NCBI GenBank assembly: GCA_016946835.1
Contig: JACVTC010000030.1
Coordinates: 112,501-150,000, forward strand
DNA length: 37,500 nucleotides
Source of the DNA: Neocallimastix lanati (nom. inval.)
Lineage: Eukaryota; Neocallimastigomycota; Neocallimastigomycetes; Neocallimastigales; Neocallimastigaceae
Direction of reading: 5' to 3'
A program made the position numbers and the translations under genes. Numbering within the stretch: position 1 is the stretch's first letter; each line of letters opens with the position of its first letter. Below the pieces are notes generated by a model. That model saw only the letters and a program-made list of their open reading frames with translations, ran no database searches and was not told where the DNA came from. Below, one piece after another: positions 1-12,299 of this stretch.

Positions 1-819
1 GATTCCATAAAATGGACTTTTGATAATATTGACCAATATGGTGGAGATTCTAGTAATATTACCGTTGTAGGTCAATCTTCTAGTGCTCACTTATTAATTT
101 TAACCATTCTTAAGGCATCTCTTGTCAGAAAGAATAATAATGTTTCATTGGCTCCACTTCCGGAAATTAAGCGTGCAGTTTTGTAAATATTTTCATACAT
201 ATATTATATATTTATTAAAGGATAATACCGTAAAAAATATAACATTTTTATATTAATTATGTTTAATATTTTAATTTATTAAATTATTAAATTGATATTA
301 ATATATTATATATATAAGAATAAATGGTCCATATGAATATAATGAATCTTTATTACAAACGGTGACTAATGAAAGCATTGAAGCTTCAAAAAACTTTTTG
401 AAAGAAGTTTGTAAGTATATAGTATAAATTAAATAAGAAATAAACTTTATTTGAATAATAATATATTAATTAATATATTTTTTTTTTTATTTAAAAAAAA
501 AAAAAAAAATTGAATGAAAATAGCTTTAGCTGTTCTTGGTATTAAAGATAATTGTCCAGTAGATCTTTTGAAAGATTATGGTGATAACAGTGTTTCTTCT
601 TTCAATGTTGAAAAATTCAACATTATATATTCTTCATTAGATGTTGACATTGCAGAAACTTCTGCTAATTCATTAATGGAAGAAATGAAACGTGTTTGTC
701 CAAGTGTTAATATTCAATACATTTTCCTTGAAGGTTTAGATCATGACGGTGTTCCAAATGGTATAAGAGAAAAAAATGAATCCATAAGGAATGCCTTCAT
801 TCAAATGATTAGTATTTAA
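1..819 (+). CDS. alpha/beta-hydrolase, esterase-like; 5' end outside window
   Basis: Three exons can be joined in one frame: 1-182, 319-410 and 524-819, giving 189 visible residues. Donors are GTAAAT and GTAAGT. The third exon could instead begin at 530, since both AGs keep frame. The first exon carries WTFDNIDQYGGD followed by GQSSSAHL, which matches the helix and nucleophile elbow of esterases of the BD-FAE/isoprenylcysteine methylesterase type (usually GxSAGAHL); the likely nucleophile is Ser26 of the visible part. The third exon has an SSLDVDI segment (candidate acid Asp131 or Asp133) and LEGLDHDGVP (candidate catalytic His165), the usual order of the triad. The second elbow glycine is replaced by Ser, which is odd. 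Hydrolysis of a carboxylic ester is inferred from the fold; the substrate cannot be told. The N-terminal half, including any signal peptide, lies upstream of base 1. Confidence 0.72.
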
Positions 820-2780
<1,961 letters not shown>

Positions 2781-3175
2781 ATTTCACAAAATTGCATTTC
2801 GGAAAATGTGGCTTTTTAAATTTTTAATAAACAAGTTAATAAATAAATAATTTTGATAAATAATGTCAAGTCAGGATTAAAGATTTTTTTTTTTTTTTTT
2901 ATTCTTTTTTAGGGGATAATGCATTTCACAATGTGACGTATTTTCGTATGTGACTTATTTTTTAATAATTAAATTAATAATATTCAATAATAAAAGTAAT
3001 TTTTTATAAAAAAAATAATTTTTTATTATTCTTTTTTAATAGAATATATTATTATTTATTTTAAAATAATTAAATTTAATTATAAAAATAAATTATTTTT
3101 CTTTTATTAAATTAAATGTATGGCTTAATTTTAAAAGTTTTATAAGCCACATTGCAAAATGCACAATTGAGAAAT
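2781..3175. mobile_element. MITE-like element with ~40-bp imperfect terminal inverted repeats
   Basis: The left end (2781-2820) contains TTGCATTTCGGAAAATGTGG followed by CTTTTTAAA. The right end (3137-3175), read on the opposite strand, gives ATTTCTCAATTGTGCATTTT followed by GCAATGTGGCTTATAAAAC. The two align over about 40 bp with roughly three quarters identity. The interior has no open frame and carries a further related motif (ATGCATTTCACAATGTGAC near 2922). Related ends recur at 6549-6596 and 12733-12785. This suggests a short non-autonomous DNA transposon family. No clear target-site duplication could be fixed, so the exact ends are approximate. Confidence 0.55.
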
Positions 3176-3628
3176 ACATCACATTTCTTTTTTATATTTT
3201 CATTATATATATATTTAAATAGAATATATATATATTCTTGAAATAGATAAAAAATATTTAAAATAAAAGAAAACAAAAATTTAAAAATTAAAAAGGTTTT
3301 TATATCTTAAAAATATAAAAAAATATTCTTTAAGTATTCTTTCAATATTCTTAAAAATATTAAAAAATTCTTAAAGTATTCTTAAAAATATAAAAAAATA
3401 TTTTTTTTAATCTTCATGTTTAATAATTTTATACCTAAAGAAATTGAACTTTTTCTAATTTCATCTTTAATTTTATATTTTACAATTGATATAGATGTAT
3501 CAAATTCTCTTTCAAGATGATTATATAAACTTTAATTATTTTAAAAGATAAAAAGGAAATTTTAAAATATAAAAGAGTTGCATTTATTTAGTGTTTTATA
3601 TTCAATACATCTATATAATTTAGAATTA

Positions 3629-3673
<45 letters not shown>

Positions 3674-3879
3674 AAATGAAAAATTAAATTTATATTTTTT
3701 GGTAATAATAATTTATCGATTAGTTTCACATTTTTTCAATACTTAATATTTTCCTCCATTTATAATAAAATATTTTAATTAAACATCTAAATAAATATAT
3801 TTAATTATATATGCTATTGTTAAAAATCTTTTAAATAAATATTTTAATTTATAATGTTTAAAAAAAGAAAAAATATTTT
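3176..3879. other. gene-free AT-rich spacer
   Basis: AT-rich DNA with AAATATTCTTAAA-like short repeats near 3300-3410 and a poly-T run at about 3631-3669. No gene is recognised. Confidence 0.6.
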
Positions 3880-5240
3880 CATCAACAATTAGTTTGTCAA
3901 AATATTAACAGTATCAGTTATTAAAATCAACATCAATATAACATATATATCAGTCCAAAAAAATAACAGGATATTTGTTATACATAACAGATTAACAATA
4001 ATACTAACAATTTACCAAATATAATATTTATTTTGTCATAACATAACATATAATCATATATATACAATCTATTCAAAAATAGTTTAATTATGTTTTGTTA
4101 AATAATATAACAACATATGTAAAAACGATAATTCTAACATACCCATAAATATACTACTTGATTAATATTAGTTTAAAATACTGGTTATAACAACTTATCA
4201 ACTATAATCCAACGGATTTGTTAAATAAAATACATTTAACACTTATACATAAACAACTTATTATCAAATATCACTTCACATTTTAAAATAACAGTTACAG
4301 TACATTAATATACTTATTATCAAAAACATAAAAACTCATAATATAACATAACGTAACAACACATAAAAACTAAAACCCACCAATAATACAACTCTATTTA
4401 ATAATAATAACAACGCATATAATTGTAGTTTATCATAGTAGCAGTTATAACAACATCTCCAGTTAAAATAAAAAAAAAACAAACAAATAATATAAAACAT
4501 AACATAGAATCACCCCAATAATACAACTTATTCTAGTTTTTTAAATCAATATTACATATACCAGATATAACAAATATATTCTATTAAAATAATAAACTCC
4601 AGTTATAATTCTTAAAATTCCCTATTTAAAAAAATATAAAAACAATATTTGTTATTTTATTTATTGTGGTATTTTTAAAACAATATTTGTTATATTATAT
4701 TGGGATTGTTTTATTTATCTGATATATGGTTGTATTACATAACTGGGATTGTATATATGGTATTTGTAAAATATATATTGGTATGTATGATATTAGTGAA
4801 TAAAATACTATGTAATATATTATTTTGGTTGTTGTATAATATGATAGGTCATTGAATATTTTATGAATTTGGATATTGAATCTAAATTTTATGTTATGTG
4901 TTGTTTGTAACAAATATTGGATGTTAGTTTTATGAATATTTTATGATAAACGAGATGTAGTTTTATGATAGGATATATTTCTACAATTATATTCTGTTGT
5001 TTTTATGATATATTGGTTGTATTGGTTTATAATATCAACCTATATACAACAAGCTAGAAATAGTTTTAGAAATACAATTTTTTTTTAAATCTATTGGTTT
5101 CTAGTTTTTCGGAAGCTAAGAATGTTTTGTTTTATGATTTGAATTGTTTTCAGAATATGTGTAACAAACTACGTATTGGTGTTGTATTATTGTAATCCTA
5201 GAATTATTGTAGAACCTAGAAATATTAGAATGTCTTGTTC
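3880..5240. repeat. strand-skewed bipartite block (A/C-rich half, then T/G-rich half)
   Basis: From about 3880 to 4620 the + strand is rich in A and C and almost free of G. From about 4690 to 5240 it is rich in T and G and almost free of C. The halves share motifs in opposite orientation: CAATAATACAAC at 4381 and 4516 against GTTGTATTATTG at 5181, and CCAGTTAT at 4599 against ATAACTGG at 4739. The junction contains two copies of AACAATATTTGTT. The motif pairs do not share one centre of symmetry, so this is not a simple palindrome; a degraded inverted or foldback repeat is one explanation. No plausible coding region was found in it. Confidence 0.5.
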
Positions 5241-5555
5241 TATATTTTGAATTATTACTTTTTATAATTTTTATTTTAAAAAAAAAAATTTTTTTAATAC
5301 TTTATTATTATTAAATTTATATATTACAAGTTTAAATAAAGTTTTTAAAAATAATTAATAATAATATATATATGTTACATTATTTAATATATTAATAAAC
5401 ATACGGTTAATATTGATTTATTTGAAACTTAAAATAAAATATTTAAAGTTAGAATACAATTCTGGGTTTGAAGCATTAAATTGTAGTTAGGTTTTTTACT
5501 ACTTTTAACTTTAGATATAATATTTTATATCATTATTTAAAAAACAACATTATTT
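5241..5555. other. AT-rich spacer downstream of the Cys-rich membrane protein gene
   Basis: Nothing is recognised here beyond A/T-rich sequence; it includes the 3' flank of the minus-strand gene that ends at 5556. Confidence 0.5.
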
Positions 5556-6206
5556 CTATTCTAAATACTGCATCTTGTTTCTTTTACGATTTTTAAATGC
5601 TATGCAACAACAACATACACAACTTATTATAATACCAATAATAACAATAATACCAAGATAAACTACCCCATATGTCAATCCTTCGCCTTCTTGAGGGCCA
5701 TTGACATATTGCCATGAAAATTTACCATTACTACATGATTGAGATGAACATTCTAAATTTGTTTTGCAAGAAATTTCATAGCCTTTACCACAATACATAT
5801 ATCCACTATAACTCTTAAACCATCTTGTAGGGCTATAAATAACATCGCAATGACTTATTTCCGTATTATTAGTAAATGTGCAAATTCCAGTTGCATGTCC
5901 GTATTGTTTAGATAAATCAGGTCTAATAAAACATTCATTGTATAAACACTCTGAATCTTTATTACAATATCTAACGGTTACACAATTATTACTTTCTATA
6001 TCAGATCTAGAACACATATCTATAATATATTCAATCTCATTTCCATTTACATCTGGAATTTTAATATAATTATAACCTGGTTTATATTGCATACAAATGT
6101 CGTTTTTACAAAAAAATCTAAGATAATATTTATTACGAATTTTCAAAACTTCATTCTTACTAATCGGTCCTATCATCCTATCATTTGATATCCATAAATC
6201 ATACAA
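5556..6206 (-). CDS. cysteine-rich single-pass membrane protein, unknown function; 5' end disturbed
   Basis: The open frame encodes about 216 residues that I do not recognise as a named family. It has 13 cysteines in the outer part, including two related units (CNKDSECLYNEC around 81-92 and CKTNLECSSQSC around 147-158), then a hydrophobic segment at about 179-203, a short CVCCCC cluster and a basic tail (KNRKRNK). This is a type I topology: disulphide-rich outside, short cytoplasmic tail. Palmitoylation of the Cys cluster is only a guess. The frame has no ATG at its beginning: the first codon is TTG, an in-frame TGA lies three codons upstream, and the first in-frame ATG is residue 11. Another frame starting at ATG 6255 reads MIILNNIFYLILCIEMTC, which looks like a signal peptide. 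A frameshift or unrecognised small intron near 6204-6220 probably joins them. Confidence 0.6.
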   Translation of the reverse strand: MYDLWISNDRMIGPISKNEVLKIRNKYYLRFFCKNDICMQYKPGYNYIKIPDVNGNEIEYIIDMCSRSDIESNNCVTVRYCNKDSECLYNECFIRPDLSKQYGHATGICTFTNNTEISHCDVIYSPTRWFKSYSGYMYCGKGYEISCKTNLECSSQSCSNGKFSWQYVNGPQEGEGLTYGVVYLGIIVIIGIIISCVCCCCIAFKNRKRNKMQYLE

Positions 6207-6396
6207 GTCATCTCAATACATAATATTAAATAAAATATATTATTTAAAATTATCATTGTTTAATAATTATATTATTTTTTATTAATAATTTGTTATTTTT
6301 ATTATTTAAAGTTAAATTAATTATTCAGTCTTTTTTGTTGTAAAGTAATTAAGAAAATAAATAATACAGTTTTATTTATATCTGAACTTGATCATA

Positions 6397-6398
6397 AT

Positions 6399-6489
<91 letters not shown>

Positions 6490-6490
6490 T
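6397..6490. repeat. (ATTT)n microsatellite
   Basis: About 94 bp of uninterrupted ATTT units, upstream of the minus-strand Cys-rich membrane protein gene and left of the copia element. Confidence 0.95.
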
Positions 6491-6548
6491 AATTGTATTA
6501 AAAAATATATAAAAAAATTTATGGTATAATATTATAACAATAGGAACG

Positions 6549-6596
6549 CCACATTGAATAATGCAACTTTCTGAAATCATTACATCCATTTTCTAA
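6549..6596. repeat. relic related to the 2781-3175 terminal repeat
   Basis: The segment GCCACATTGAATAATGCAAC followed by TTTCTGAAATCATTACATCC resembles the right end of the 2781-3175 element (GCCACATTGCAAAATGCACA and onward). No partner end was found nearby, so it is probably a fragment. It lies about 70 bp left of the copia LTR. Confidence 0.4.
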
Positions 6597-6664
6597 AAAA
6601 TATTTTAAAAATATTTTATTTTCGAAGAATATTATTTTTATATTTTTTTTAAAATAATTATAAA

Positions 6665-7004
6665 TATTAAAGGAATTTATTTAATTATTAATTATTTATA
6701 CATTTATTTATTTATTATAAAATTACTTATTGACGAAAGTCGCAAATTTTCGTCTATAAAATAAACAATTATTTTTATATAAACTATATTATTATTTCAC
6801 GTGAATAAACAAGAATAAAGAGATTATTTACATGCGCATGATAAATTTAATGATTTACATTTAATTATGTATTAACATAAATAATGTTAATTTACATTTT
6901 AAGTTTAGTTTTTTACATAAATATTTATGATTTATATTTTCTATTATTTAATTATAAACCTAAATTATTAAGTTTATTTATTTATATTATTTAATACTTT
7001 AACA
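6665..7004 (-). repeat. 3' LTR of the copia element, 340 bp
   Basis: On the minus strand it runs from TGTTAAAG to CTTTAATA, a near-perfect inverted-repeat pair of ends; the last base is uncertain by one. It is directly preceded by the polypurine tract. It contains a 7-bp stem GACGAAA/TTTCGTC (6732-6754), a CATGCGCATG palindrome (6831-6840) and a CACGTG box (6798-6803). Confidence 0.85.
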
Positions 7005-7018
7005 CTCCCCCTCAAATC
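7005..7018 (-). other. polypurine tract of the copia element
   Basis: Minus-strand GATTTGAGGGGGAG abuts the TG that opens the 3' LTR, the expected position for plus-strand DNA priming. It overlaps the last bases of the Gag-Pol frame, whose stop codon lies at 7017-7019. Confidence 0.8.
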
Positions 7019-10000
7019 AGTTTTCATTTGTAATGAAAATTTGATTTGCAAAGGTTGTCATTTTAGTACCATTTACACATTTTGTTAATGTGTCAGCTAG
7101 CATTTTATCAGTACTGATATATTTTAATTTAATTAAATTTTTCTCAATATTGTCTCTATTAAAGTGATATTTAATTGAAATATGTTTTAATTTTGGATTT
7201 AATTCTCCATTTTCCATTGAAATTTTACTTGCATTATTGTCTGTGAATAATGTTAGTGGTTTATTAAATTTGAGTAATTCGTATAATATATTTTTAATTC
7301 TTAATAATTTCTTGATACATACTGACGCACTTATGTATTCAGCTTCTGCTGTTGATGTGGCGACAACTGACTGTTTTTTCGAGGTCCAGGATATTGGATT
7401 ATTTCCCATTAAGATAATATTACCTGATGTTGATTTTCTGTCAGTAACGTCACCAGCGAAGTCTGAATCTGTGTAACCTACAATGTTACCAGTGCCATCA
7501 TATTTAATTTTGTAATTTTTGGTATTTTTTAAATATTGTAATATTGCAATAACTTTGTGCCAGTCAGATACTGTTGGATTTTCTGAATTTCTGGCAGCTT
7601 TGTTGACTGAAAATGCAATGTCGGGTCTGGTACATTTTGATAAATAAATTAACATACCAATTGCACTTTTATATTTTGTTTTGTTGAATGGTTGGTTATT
7701 TTCTGATATTGTATTATCACCAACACATGGTGTTTTTCTTAGTCTTTTGTTATTGATATTAAATGTTTTTAAAATATTTTCTATAAATTGTGTTTGAGAT
7801 AATGTATAAGTGTTATTTCTATTTTCAACTTTAATTCCCAATAAGTAGTCTATTGGACCAGATTTTGAGATCTTGAATTTGTTTTTAATTTTATTGAAGA
7901 TTTTGTTAATTTCTTCCTTTTCTCCAGTAACAATCATATCGTCTACGTATAAGCCAATTATACAGACTAATTTTCCATTTACGATTTTCTTAAAAACGCA
8001 ACTTTCAGATTTTAGTTGCTCCATTCCTTGTTCAATTAAAAATTTAGAGATGGTATTATACCATTGTCGGCCAGATTGTTTTAAACCGTATAATGCTTTG
8101 TTCAATTTCCAATATCCCCTCCCAAAGTTAGGATCTCCAGGGGGAATTTTGACATAGATATCTTTGTCTAAATCCGCGTTGAGATACGCAGCTTTGATAT
8201 CTAATTGGAGAATGTCCCATTTAAATTTAGCAGCTAAGGAGATAAGAAGTTTTAAACAATCGATATTAAGGGTAGGAGAGAAAGTCAACTCATAATCAAT
8301 GCCATATTTTTGAGAGAAACCTTTAGCGACAAAACGAGCTTTATGTTTAATAATATGGCCAAGACCATCAGTCTTAAGAGCGTAGACCCATTTGGAAGGA
8401 ATGGGTTTCTTACCATCTGGAATATTGTTCACAAAAGTCATAATTTTATTAGTATAAAGATTATCCAGTTCGTTATCCATAGCTTTTTCCCATAGAACGT
8501 GGTCTTTACAATTTGTGGCTTGGAAAAATGATTGGGGCACAAAATTATCCAAAGTAGCAATAATTTTTGAATTAAAGTTTGATCTACGAAATTTTTGTGA
8601 TTGGGAAGGTGTTAAATCGTCCGAAAGTGACCTTCCGTGTTTTTTAAAATTAAACTGTTTTTTAATATGTAAATAATTATTTTTCTTAATTTTAAAAGGA
8701 TTATTTGAAAATAAATAATCAATATTTCCATTTTCAAAATTTTTATTATTTTTGAAATGAAAATTGCTCCTATGATGAGGTAAATTAATTCTATTGAATG
8801 AATTTGTATTAAAAGAATTTTGGTTATCTATATGTAGTTCTTTAACACTTCTTCTGCCATTAAAAGGGAACTTTTTGTCGATGTAAGAAGAGATAATATT
8901 ATTTCTATTAAACATAGTATTTTCTTGAGAAGAAGAAGGAAAATTATAATAATTTGGGTTTGAAAAATTTTTGGATTTAGATATATTATCAGTAGTACTG
9001 GTAGATATATTATTTTTAATATTTGTTTCAGAAAAATTTTTATTAAAATTTTCTTTAATTATATTAGATTTATTTGAAGACATATTGGTTTGTTCATTAA
9101 CTTTTCCTTGATTATTGGATTTCTTATTAAATAAGGTTTTGTCGTTAATATCAAAAAATTTTTCTTCATCAGTAATTTTATTATTATTTTGAGTTTTAGA
9201 ATTTTTAACCTTATTTATATTTGAATTTTCAGAAAAATTTTTCTCTTGATTAGAATTATTATTCGATAAGGTTTCATTAAAATTTTTGTTTTTGTTTATT
9301 GAATTTTCTTCATTTTTTGAAAAATTTTTATTATCAGAAAAATTTTCATCAGAATGATTTTTGAAATTTTCTTGATTTTTGTAGTTTTGGGTCTCTTCTT
9401 CTGCGATTTTTATTTCTTTGTCCTTACCAATATTATTATTGATATTGGTATCGTTAGAATCCTCAGTCTCTGGGCTTTTCCCTTTATCTCTTTTAGGGGA
9501 ATTGTCCTTATTTAAATTTTCTTGTAAATCATCATTGTTTGTGATAGGTAATGATGAATAATTTTCTTTGGTATTTTTGCTATTTTCTTTGTTGTTGTTA
9601 TTAAATTTATTTTCAGAAGGTTTACTACTATGGTTACCAGCTTTATGATTTTCTCCACCAGATGAGTCTGGTAAATTCTTCGAAAAATAAAAATCAAAAG
9701 TAAGAAATTCCTGATCACCATATTGATTTGATTTATTGTTTGCTAATTTTACATTAGCAGGAGTATCTTCTAAACAGTAAATTTCTCTACAATAATGAAT
9801 TGAATTATCATTGAAATCCATAATAATATAGCTATTAGTTTTTTCACTAAATCCAAGAAAAATTCCTTTCTTAGAATTAGGTGAAAATTTGGATTTATTT
9901 TGGCTTCTGTCAATATAGAAGGTGATACAACCGAATACCTTGATGTGATTAATTTTTACTTTGTTTTTGTAGAATATTTCATCTGGAATTTTGTTATGAA

Positions 10001-12299
10001 TTCCAGAATGAGGAACTTTGTTGTATATATAGTTAGCGTATAATATCGCAAAGTCCCAGAAGTTTTCACTAAGTCCACTCCAATATAACAAGGTTTTCGC
10101 GCAGGAAACAATAGTAAGATTAAATCTTTCACATAGTCCATTATTTTCAGGATTATACGGAGGAGAGAATACTTTTTCAATTCCATTTTCATTGCAAAAG
10201 GAATCAATTTTCTTGTTTTTATATTCCTTTGCGTTATCCGATTTAAAAACTTTAATTTTATGATCCTTATATTTATTATTAAGCATTCTTAAGGTATTGA
10301 TAATAATATCAGTAGCTTCTGATTTACTCTTCATTATAAAAACCCATGATTTTCTAGAAGCTTCATCTAAGATAGTAAGTATAAACCTTTTTCCTGTGTA
10401 TGATGTGTTAATAGGACCAATAATATCTGAATGTATAACTTCTAAGATCTCTTTAGTTCTAGGAGGAGTTTTATTGTGTGGATTGCGTTTCATTTTCGCA
10501 ATTTTGCAATCATCACACTTATCTAAGTTAATTTCATGATTATTTAGATAATTCTTCAAATCTTCTTGGTAGAAATGACCAAGCCGTCGATGCCAAGTTA
10601 ACTCTTCAGCATTCCGAAAATTTTGGATTGCCATAAGATTATTTTTATTATTTCTTTCATTTTCAATATTGAAATGAGTAACTACAATTTTAACTTCATT
10701 GTTATTATTAGCTTGGAATGTGGCAATAATATTATAATTGTTATCTAAAATTCTGAGGATAATATTATTGTGTTTATCCTTTTCTGTCAAGGTTTTAACA
10801 TCTTGTTTTGCCCATTCTATTCCACTAATAATATTTTTAGCTACTTCTTTTGAATATAATACTTTGTTAAATTTAAAATGATAATTATTAATAGTAAATT
10901 CAAATTCACCATGGCCTTCAAAATAGCAATAAGTATTATTGGCACATCTTAACTTTATTTTTTCTTTTTTAAAATTTTTAAGCAGACTTAGATCATTAGT
11001 TATATGTTCACCAGCACCTGAATCATATAACCATTCTGATGTTTCTTTTTTATTGTAATTAATATTAAAAATTTCATTTGTATTATTTGTATTTATTTCC
11101 TTTTTATTAATATTATTTATAAAAATTTCATTAGCTAAATTTAATTTATTTTCTACTCGTGTTATTATATTATTTTTAATTAAAACTTCATTTTTAACGT
11201 CTTCTTTATCATAATTTATGAAACAATTTGATTTTTCAGATTCTTGATATTCATCTGAATCATCATCATCCACATATTTTCCTTTGCTTTTAGGATTATA
11301 ATATTTATAAAACATTGGCTTTATATCATCATAAGATATATTTTCATTATTTTCATCATTTAAATTAATATATCTTATGGGTCTTCCATTATGCCAATTA
11401 TTATTAGTGTGATAATTATTTAATTTTTGTTCATCTTGAATGTAGTATTTATTGTATAATCCATTTGGGTTTCTTGGATTATACCTACATTCTTTGGTAG
11501 AATGACCCCTCCTTTCACAGATTTCGCAGTATTTATTATTATTGTTATATTTATTATTATTAAATTTTTCTTTGTTGTTTTGTTTACTTGGATTTCCTTT
11601 TTTGGAAAAATTTTTATTATTGTTCTTGTTTTTTAAATTTTTCCTATTCTTGTATCCAAGTTTCCCAGCATAGTCGATGTCCATTGGATCATATGATCGT
11701 TGGTCTTTATCTGTTTGTTCATCGACATATAACCAGGTGTTTATATCTTTTACTATAGTTGTTTTTAATTCTTCGGCTGTTTCATTACCATTTAAAGTTA
11801 ATTTCATTTTATAACTTTTTGGTAATGCTCTTAATAAATATTTTACTTTTTCTTTTTCGGAGATAATATTTCCGGAGGAGTTCATGCCATTAAATAATTT
11901 AAAGATTTCCTTAATAGCTGAAGGTATTTCTGTTTCCTTTTCAGCTTTGACATTTTTAAGTTTACTAATCCATTGAGTCATGTCATTCTCACTTAATTTG
12001 TATTCTTCTCTTAGATAATTTATTATGGCATATGGAGTGTTCATGCCAATAATATCTTCATGGATTTTGGAATTTATGGTATTTTTAATAATATAACGGA
12101 CTTTTGTGTTCGTTTTCTTGATTTCCTTTATTTCTTCTTCCTTTTTGGTATTGTCCCTTTTGGCTTCTTCCAATATATCTTTAGTTAGATATTCAGCTAA
12201 GTCACCTTTCTCCAATATGTCCGTTAAATTATCATACCATATATTAAAATTTTTGCCATTCAATATGGCTTCCTTTTTGAACGGGATAAAATCACTCAT
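7017..12299 (-). CDS. copia Gag-Pol polyprotein (1760 aa)
   Basis: A single uninterrupted frame encodes all retrotransposon functions. Residues ~1-190 are a UBN2-type Gag. A CCHC zinc knuckle lies at C258-C261-H266-C271. The aspartic protease motif YDSGAG has its catalytic Asp at 426. Integrase follows: the HHCC zinc site is H570/H575/C595/C598 and the catalytic triad is D625, D688, E724 (a DD35E spacing). Residues ~870-1240 are an unusual Asn/Ser/Lys/Glu-rich spacer with recurring NFS. Reverse transcriptase runs ~1260-1510 with Asp1367 in LDIKAAYLN and YVDD at 1451-1454. RNase H follows with YTDSDFAG (Asp1611) , the TAEAEY motif near 1650 and TDNNA (Asp1687). All key residues appear intact, so the product may be active. 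ATG 12299 is the first codon and lies about 187 bp inside the 5' LTR. Gag and Pol share one frame; no programmed shift is needed. Confidence 0.97.
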   Translation of the reverse strand: MSDFIPFKKEAILNGKNFNIWYDNLTDILEKGDLAEYLTKDILEEAKRDNTKKEEEIKEIKKTNTKVRYIIKNTINSKIHEDIIGMNTPYAIINYLREEYKLSENDMTQWISKLKNVKAEKETEIPSAIKEIFKLFNGMNSSGNIISEKEKVKYLLRALPKSYKMKLTLNGNETAEELKTTIVKDINTWLYVDEQTDKDQRSYDPMDIDYAGKLGYKNRKNLKNKNNNKNFSKKGNPSKQNNKEKFNNNKYNNNNKYCEICERRGHSTKECRYNPRNPNGLYNKYYIQDEQKLNNYHTNNNWHNGRPIRYINLNDENNENISYDDIKPMFYKYYNPKSKGKYVDDDDSDEYQESEKSNCFINYDKEDVKNEVLIKNNIITRVENKLNLANEIFINNINKKEINTNNTNEIFNINYNKKETSEWLYDSGAGEHITNDLSLLKNFKKEKIKLRCANNTYCYFEGHGEFEFTINNYHFKFNKVLYSKEVAKNIISGIEWAKQDVKTLTEKDKHNNIILRILDNNYNIIATFQANNNNEVKIVVTHFNIENERNNKNNLMAIQNFRNAEELTWHRRLGHFYQEDLKNYLNNHEINLDKCDDCKIAKMKRNPHNKTPPRTKEILEVIHSDIIGPINTSYTGKRFILTILDEASRKSWVFIMKSKSEATDIIINTLRMLNNKYKDHKIKVFKSDNAKEYKNKKIDSFCNENGIEKVFSPPYNPENNGLCERFNLTIVSCAKTLLYWSGLSENFWDFAILYANYIYNKVPHSGIHNKIPDEIFYKNKVKINHIKVFGCITFYIDRSQNKSKFSPNSKKGIFLGFSEKTNSYIIMDFNDNSIHYCREIYCLEDTPANVKLANNKSNQYGDQEFLTFDFYFSKNLPDSSGGENHKAGNHSSKPSENKFNNNNKENSKNTKENYSSLPITNNDDLQENLNKDNSPKRDKGKSPETEDSNDTNINNNIGKDKEIKIAEEETQNYKNQENFKNHSDENFSDNKNFSKNEENSINKNKNFNETLSNNNSNQEKNFSENSNINKVKNSKTQNNNKITDEEKFFDINDKTLFNKKSNNQGKVNEQTNMSSNKSNIIKENFNKNFSETNIKNNISTSTTDNISKSKNFSNPNYYNFPSSSQENTMFNRNNIISSYIDKKFPFNGRRSVKELHIDNQNSFNTNSFNRINLPHHRSNFHFKNNKNFENGNIDYLFSNNPFKIKKNNYLHIKKQFNFKKHGRSLSDDLTPSQSQKFRRSNFNSKIIATLDNFVPQSFFQATNCKDHVLWEKAMDNELDNLYTNKIMTFVNNIPDGKKPIPSKWVYALKTDGLGHIIKHKARFVAKGFSQKYGIDYELTFSPTLNIDCLKLLISLAAKFKWDILQLDIKAAYLNADLDKDIYVKIPPGDPNFGRGYWKLNKALYGLKQSGRQWYNTISKFLIEQGMEQLKSESCVFKKIVNGKLVCIIGLYVDDMIVTGEKEEINKIFNKIKNKFKISKSGPIDYLLGIKVENRNNTYTLSQTQFIENILKTFNINNKRLRKTPCVGDNTISENNQPFNKTKYKSAIGMLIYLSKCTRPDIAFSVNKAARNSENPTVSDWHKVIAILQYLKNTKNYKIKYDGTGNIVGYTDSDFAGDVTDRKSTSGNIILMGNNPISWTSKKQSVVATSTAEAEYISASVCIKKLLRIKNILYELLKFNKPLTLFTDNNASKISMENGELNPKLKHISIKYHFNRDNIEKNLIKLKYISTDKMLADTLTKCVNGTKMTTFANQIFITNEN

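Noticed and set aside
4695-4913. 72-codon open frame on the minus strand in the skewed block
   Set aside because: The composition follows the strand skew and no signal, domain or start context supports it.
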